This document shows, in pieces, positions 59,441 through 64,000 of a stretch of 64,000 nt of DNA. The notes under the pieces were generated by a model. The model had not been told where the DNA came from, searched no databases, and saw nothing but the letters and a program-made list of their open reading frames with translations. Position 1 is the stretch's first letter. The number at the start of each line of letters is the position of its first letter. Source of the DNA: Zizania palustris (taxonomy: Eukaryota; Streptophyta; Magnoliopsida; Poales; Poaceae); the NCBI GenBank assembly GCA_019279435.1, contig JAAALK010000287.1:23932162-23996161 (forward strand), read 5' to 3'. The position numbers were made by a program, and so were the translations under genes.

Positions 59441-60240
59441 ATTAAGTATATACAACTAATTATATATTGTACAATATTTTCTCTATTTTATTTTATAAGT
59501 GTTTAAACTTTTTAATATTTTCAACCTCAATCAAATTTAAATAAAAACATATTAATATCTATAATATATAATAAATACGCTATGAAAACATATTTAATTA
59601 CTTTGATGCTATTATGCTCGCATGTGATTGTTGCAAGTTCTTGCAGTCTTTAATTTCATTGATTGGTCTAGCAATCGTCTATCCAGGACAGTACATTACA
59701 ATTAATCTCTATGCTGATCAAGATCTACATGCATATGCATCTCATCTGGAATCCCATTATTGCATTCATTAAGGTTTTGAGGGAAAGAGTGAAGTCTTCG
59801 TCTTAGTCTTCATCTTCGTGTTTCACATTCTATTTGTGTCTTCACATATGTAAGATCTCGTACGACTGTAAATATTTAGGTTTAGTGTTTGGTTTAGTGT
59901 ACGATGAGGAATATAACTGGATGGTTCAGAACTATCTCAAAAAAATCAGTATCATATGGTTTAACATCTATAGGGAATATTCTATTTCTGGAAACAATTC
60001 GGTTCCACTTGATTTCACTATATCCCTCGAATCAAACAGTAACATCACAACCATTCCGTTTCATTCCTCCCTTGTACAAGAACCAAACACTATCTTATAC
60101 GTCGAGGTCGACTGCAGTAGCCTAATGGTCTACATTAACATCGTAAATGGCCGCGACGACGCTGATGCATGCAATGTAAACAAAGACTAGCTAAGCTTGT
60201 CTTGTATTTTTGAATCCTTCTTGGTTTTCATGTGTGATTA
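59441..60240. repeat. Module B: second copy of the right-flank module
   Basis: Aligns with module A outside A's insertions: the AT-rich start (59445-59600), the CGCATGTGATTGTTGCAAG region, ATCAAGATCTACATG, the CGTACGACTGTAAATATTTA region and the end GTAAATGGCCGCGACGACG. It lies directly after A, so A and B are tandem. No convincing gene. Confidence 0.8.
59885..60090. mobile_element. Small MITE in module B
   Basis: Perfect 12-bp inverted repeat TAGTGTTTGGTT (59883-59894) against AACCAAACACTA (60081-60092), which includes a TA target duplication. Module A lacks the 206 bp (its counterpart is near 59325). The ORF 59834-60190 crosses it and is therefore not a gene. Confidence 0.65.
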
Positions 60241-60786
60241 AATCGCGTCTGCTCGCGTCCGGAGCATATATCTGCCCGGAATTTCTTTGATTTCATATGT
60301 GATGATACAGTTGGGTGTCATGACAGTATGACAGTGATAAGTACTGATGCTACAAACTGCTCATGAGACTGATCTACGATAAATTGATTTGACACGATAT
60401 ATTGGTATCATGCAAGGAAGACTTACTGTTAATTTGACTTGATCGAACATTGCATTGTGACATGGATATGCTGGCGATGGGTGCCCGGAATTTCTCAGGC
60501 TGCTTGTCTTCATATAGATGGGTATTTTTTGTAGACACGCCGTCAGGAAAATTGCTTTGACTTTTCCTGTCGGTTTTTATTCTTCCGACGGTTCGCTGCC
60601 CGTAGGGAAATTCAGCTTCTACCGAGTCTTAAATATATTTTGATCTTCTTCTCGATTGATCATGCACCCCGTACGTTAATTAACTAATTGCGCGCATGTG
60701 TCCATCTCTGCATAGATCGATGGAGCGAGCGATCCAATGACTAAATACGGCATATATACATATATAGTATTTTCACATTTTATTTA
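60241..60786. other. Between module B and the Harbinger element; start of module C
   Basis: No gene. 60536-60680 is related to 56920-57060: the CACTA-like motifs CCGTCAGGAAAATTGCT and TTTCCTGTCGG, then the host-like AGCTTCTAC(C/G)GAGTCTTAAA and TTCTTCTCGAT. This marks the left end of module C. Confidence 0.55.
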
Positions 60787-60977
60787 GGGTGAGTTTGATT
60801 CTGCTTTTAAAACCTGTTTTTTCTTTTGAAAAAACTGAAGTTGATGCTTCTGCTGTGGAAAAACAATATTTTAGTATAAATTTGGAAGCAGCTTGTATCT
60901 TGCTTTTCTGTTTTTCTATTTTTTAGTATAAATTGGATAGCATGAATTCAAGGTGTCTTGATTGATATAACATCATT

Positions 60978-61193
60978 ATGAATTATATTATATTGCACAA
61001 ATTTATTCATGATAGAAACTTAAGAGATAAGGAGTTTGAGAGGTGTGGCACAAATAAAGAGTACATGCCTAAAGCATCAAGGCAAACAACACAAATGCAA
61101 AGGGGCGACGAGGTGGAAGGAGAGAACGAGGTTACCATGAACACCATTCGCGACAGAATGGCTATGACATTGGCTAGTGCGAGAGCTACATGA
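60978..61193 (+). pseudogene. PIF/Harbinger (HARBI1-like) transposase, C-terminal fragment
   Basis: 71 codons, starting at an internal Met. The pattern LHKFIHDRNLRDKEFERC followed by a charged stretch and NTIRDRMAMTLASARAT matches the tail of plant HARBI1-like nucleases (LHNFIRD...D). The DDE catalytic part is absent. The frame ends at a TGA that overlaps the target duplication of the nested LTR. Confidence 0.6.
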
Positions 61194-61194
61194 G

Positions 61195-62138
61195 TGTTGA
61201 TGGCAAAAAGTAGTAAGGCCCAACCCTAGCAAGGATCCGGTATGATCAACGGAAGTCAGGTCTGATCAAGCTAGAATCAGTTACGATACTACCGGTATCA
61301 GGTGACAAATCCAAGGGACTATAAATATGTACATATTAGGTAGATGAAAGAACAACAAATCCAAAAACTACTCTCTCACGGGGCTACATCACTCCAATCT
61401 TCGGTGAGATGTAAGTTCCTGCCAAACATGCATTGATAATGGTGTTAAGGCTTCATCGGTTAAGTCCGATATCTTACTCTGTTATCAATCATGATGTATC
61501 AGATGTGTGGTTTAGATTAGATATCATATTTTGAGGCTTCATCGGTTAAGTACGACATCTTGATCTATTGTATCTGATTTATGTTGTACATCGTTCATCT
61601 GAATAAAGTATGCCCAATATGTTAAAATATTATGAGTCATTCGTGATTTAACAATTGTCTTGGTTAAGTCCGATCTTATTGTTATGATAATTTAATAGTA
61701 TGGATGCATCTTCTGGTATACTAGATTTAAATTCTATCAGAGTATAAGCCAATAGGTTATCTTCAATTCCATGTTACATCTCATCGGCATTGGGGATTAT
61801 AAATCGACTCGAGTGCATAGCGCATCACTTGCCCGATCATCTACCCAATGATGCAGGTTCTGCGTATCGACCGATCGCCTAATCAACCCCGATGGTCTGA
61901 CTCATGTTTTGCGAAACCCGATGGTTTAAATATATCGCATGCTTATGATTTTCTCGTCTGTTACGTATGACTCGATGCGTATCGTGATTATCGGCTATGT
62001 CGCTACTTATATTTTTCCATGCCTTATCAGTTGCAGGGTCAAACTGATTGGCAAACTCAGAATCCCAAGTTTTTAGGACCCCCGCTAGAGTTAAGTTGAT
62101 CTTCAAGGCCATGCGTGTGACCAAAAATAACACCAACA
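61195..62138. mobile_element. Solo LTR nested in the Harbinger element
   Basis: Begins TGTTGATGG and ends CACCAACA, with a perfect 5-bp target duplication ATGAG (61190-61194, 62139-62143). It is 944 bp, and inside it has repeats of GGCTTCATCGGTTAAGT(C/A)CGA near 61449 and 61533. No internal retroelement region exists, so it is a product of LTR-LTR recombination. Superfamily not determined. Confidence 0.87.
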
Positions 62139-62391
62139 ATGAGATAGCTATGTAGTTGTCGGTTACTTTATGAGATGAAATATGGACTTTTTATTTATCT
62201 AATATAATTTATTTAGTTATTTAGTTGCATCAATGTTGACCATTTCCTATTTATATATATGTATGGAATATTATAACGGTGAAAAATATGTCAGTTATAA
62301 AAAACAGTCAGCTCACAACAACTTTTTCATAGCAAATTTAACCAAACGACTTTCAATTTTTTCACAGCTCACAGCAGAACCAAACGCACCA

Positions 62392-62524
62392 TTAATCGCA
62401 GTCTTCAGATTGATCTGACCTAGAAACCAACTGGCTATATATATACAACTAATTATACACTGTACAATATTTTCTCTATTTTATTTTGTAAGTTGTTTAA
62501 ACTTTTTAATCTTTTCAACCTCAA
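62392..62524. repeat. Module C, left part
   Basis: After the Harbinger element the module resumes: CTAGAAACCAACTGGC, TACAACTAATTATA, TATTTTCTCTATTTTATTTT, TTTTCAACCTCAA, matching module A from about 57690. It is then interrupted by the CACTA element. Confidence 0.75.
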
Positions 62525-63680
62525 CACTACTAGAAAACTCCCCCTGTAGCTACGCCAGAATTAGGGTGTAGACATGCTTTATTTCATCTCTATATCAATA
62601 TAGACACGCGTTCATAAAGCGTGTTAGAAGCGTCTTCGTACGTACCACGTCAGACCTTATAGAGATGAATTATTTATGCATTGCTATGAGAGAAAGAGAG
62701 TCTATAAACACGTTATTTGTATATCTATAAAGTTAGATACAATTTAGTAGACACATGTATAAAACGTCTATAGTGGTGTAGTTACATAGTATTGTGACAT
62801 TTCATTCACGTTAATAAATGTAGATACAATTTATAGATACATATACAAATCATGTCTAATAATATAGATGCGTAATAAGGAGACGAATTTGTATAAAGAC
62901 GAATTTGTAGAGTGCGGAACGTGACGTGGCTAGGGATGAAAATGAATCTGACAGTTTCCGTTCGAATCCGAAAAAATCTTATCCGGATATCCGAAATCAA
63001 CATGGTTATCTATAGAAAATAACCATAAAATAAACAATTACTTATTATGTGTATCAAACTTCAAACATAATTTTATTTCTTGACATAATACTAATGCAAA
63101 ACACATTAGATTTGTGCTGCTAAGGTGTGCCCCTCGCCCTGGTTTTATAGGAAGCCCACCACTCACACTACTTCAAACTAGCGAGGTGGGACTAAAGAGT
63201 GAGGCGCGATTACAAACAATTGATTGATATGATTTAAAATGTGTCAAGAGGATAATGACACTTCAAAGCGTGTTTATGTCTGTGTCATTTTCTATTGATG
63301 GTTATTTGATACGATTTACGACTAATCTACATGCTATTCACGGACAGCATGTTAAATTTTGTATCAATTCAATACGCTTTTATAATCAAGTTAGAAAGCA
63401 TCTATACCTAGCTATAAACAAATGTTTGATACACTTTACAACGTCTCTGTGTGATAATGACGCTTTAATTCGTGTCTAACGTCGTGTCATTTTGAGATGA
63501 CTTCAATAGCGTGTCAAAAAATATCTTCGTATGATTCGTAACAGTATAAGCGTGTCTATTATCGTAACAATCTGACATGCTTTCAAAATTGTATCAACAA
63601 GCATCTTTATATGTGGATGTAGAGATGCTTTTACATGGCGTTACTACTATGGCGTAGCTACAGGGGGGTTTCTAGTAGTG
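62525..63680. mobile_element. Non-autonomous CACTA (En/Spm-type) element in module C
   Basis: Termini CACTACTAGAAAACTCCCCC and, reversed, CACTACTAGAAACCCCCCTG, both continuing to TGTAGCTACGCC (~30-32 bp inverted repeats). The 3-bp target duplication CAA (62522-62524, 63681-63683) is the expected size. Modules A and B have the empty site in CCTCAATCAAATTT. The 1156-bp interior is AT-rich with scattered GCGTGTC-like subterminal motifs and no transposase. Confidence 0.92.
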
Positions 63681-64000
63681 CAATCTAATTCAAAGAAAAA
63701 CTTATTCATATCTATACTATAAAATAAATACGCTATGACAACATAATTAATAGTGAATTTGATATAATTACTTTGATGCTATTGTTATTGATAATTTCCC
63801 TAAAAAAATTTTGAAATCTGAAAAAAGTTAACTTATAAAAAATGTAATCGTATTATAATACGAAACATGCATGGTGCCTAGCTAGTACTTAGTAGCATAT
63901 AAAGAAAGACTAATCGATATAGTAAACAAAATAAAAGATAAGTAAAAAGTCATCGTCGCCGCGTTAAGTTTCACGTGCTGCTACATGCAATTCAACTTGT
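63681..64000. other. Module C right part and end of window
   Basis: Resumes module sequence (AAATAAATACGCTATGA, then TTACTTTGATGCTATTGTT) to about 63790, then AT-rich DNA with no feature I can support. Confidence 0.6.

Larger units (their letters stand above)
60787..62391. mobile_element. PIF/Harbinger deletion derivative in module C
   Basis: The ends GGGTGAGTTTGATTCTGC and, reversed, TGGTGCGTTTGGTTCTGC match at most positions and are flanked by TTA on both sides (60784-60786, 62392-62394), the PIF/Harbinger target. Module A shows the unoccupied site (CATTTTATTTAAT, about 57671). Inside are the last ~70 codons of a PIF transposase and a nested solo LTR. Confidence 0.78.

Noticed and set aside
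59834..60190. 118-codon ORF as a host gene
   Set aside because: It runs across a MITE that is missing from the sister module, and the module A counterpart has no open frame.

Overview
This is plant nuclear DNA, almost certainly from a grass (Poaceae). It contains spliced genes with GT-AG introns, GC-rich first exons, AT-rich intergenic DNA and many grass-type transposable elements (copia, gypsy-like LTRs, hAT, CACTA, PIF/Harbinger, MULE, MITEs). I cannot name the species from sequence alone.

The dominant feature is a head-to-tail array of a ~22.2 kb unit filling 1-57418. Positions 1, 22113 and 44350 are the same point of the unit, but the true unit edge is where the last copy runs into unique flank, at 57418/57419. 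Phased this way the window holds the end of one unit (U0, 1-12909), a full unit (U1, 12910-35078) and a second full unit (U2, 35079-57418, with a 100-N placeholder at 49845-49944). The units differ mostly by single-base indels in short homopolymers plus a few substitutions. Each gene therefore looks intact in one unit and frameshifted in another. This fits unpolished long-read sequence, uncollapsed haplotypes or a real recent amplification.

Each full unit reads as follows. (1) A copia gag fragment on the minus strand, split by a complete hAT transposon with 8-bp target duplications. (2) The copia primer-binding site and a ~2 kb LTR. (3) AT-rich DNA. (4) A 12-exon gene for SAICAR synthetase (purine biosynthesis, plus strand). 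(5) A probable ~1.9 kb solo LTR. (6) A decayed retroelement coding fragment (minus). (7) An intronless gene for a von Willebrand factor A domain protein (minus). (8) An array of CACTA-like subterminal motifs and a MITE remnant. SAICAR synthetase and the vWA protein are the only two likely host genes. Nothing suggests they act together.

The right flank (57419-64000) has no host gene I can support. It holds three degenerate copies (A, B, C) of one non-coding module, each invaded by different elements: a hAT-like element with a tRNA-like segment and a foldback MULE in A; a small MITE in B; a PIF/Harbinger derivative carrying a nested solo LTR, and a CACTA element, in C. The uninvaded sister copies give empty-site proof for several of these insertions.

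I found no CRISPR array, no confident functional tRNA or rRNA gene, and no clearly new biochemical system. The most notable things are the array and its junctions, a structurally complete hAT element in U2, a TTCGAA-rich copia LTR, and the layered insertions of the right flank.
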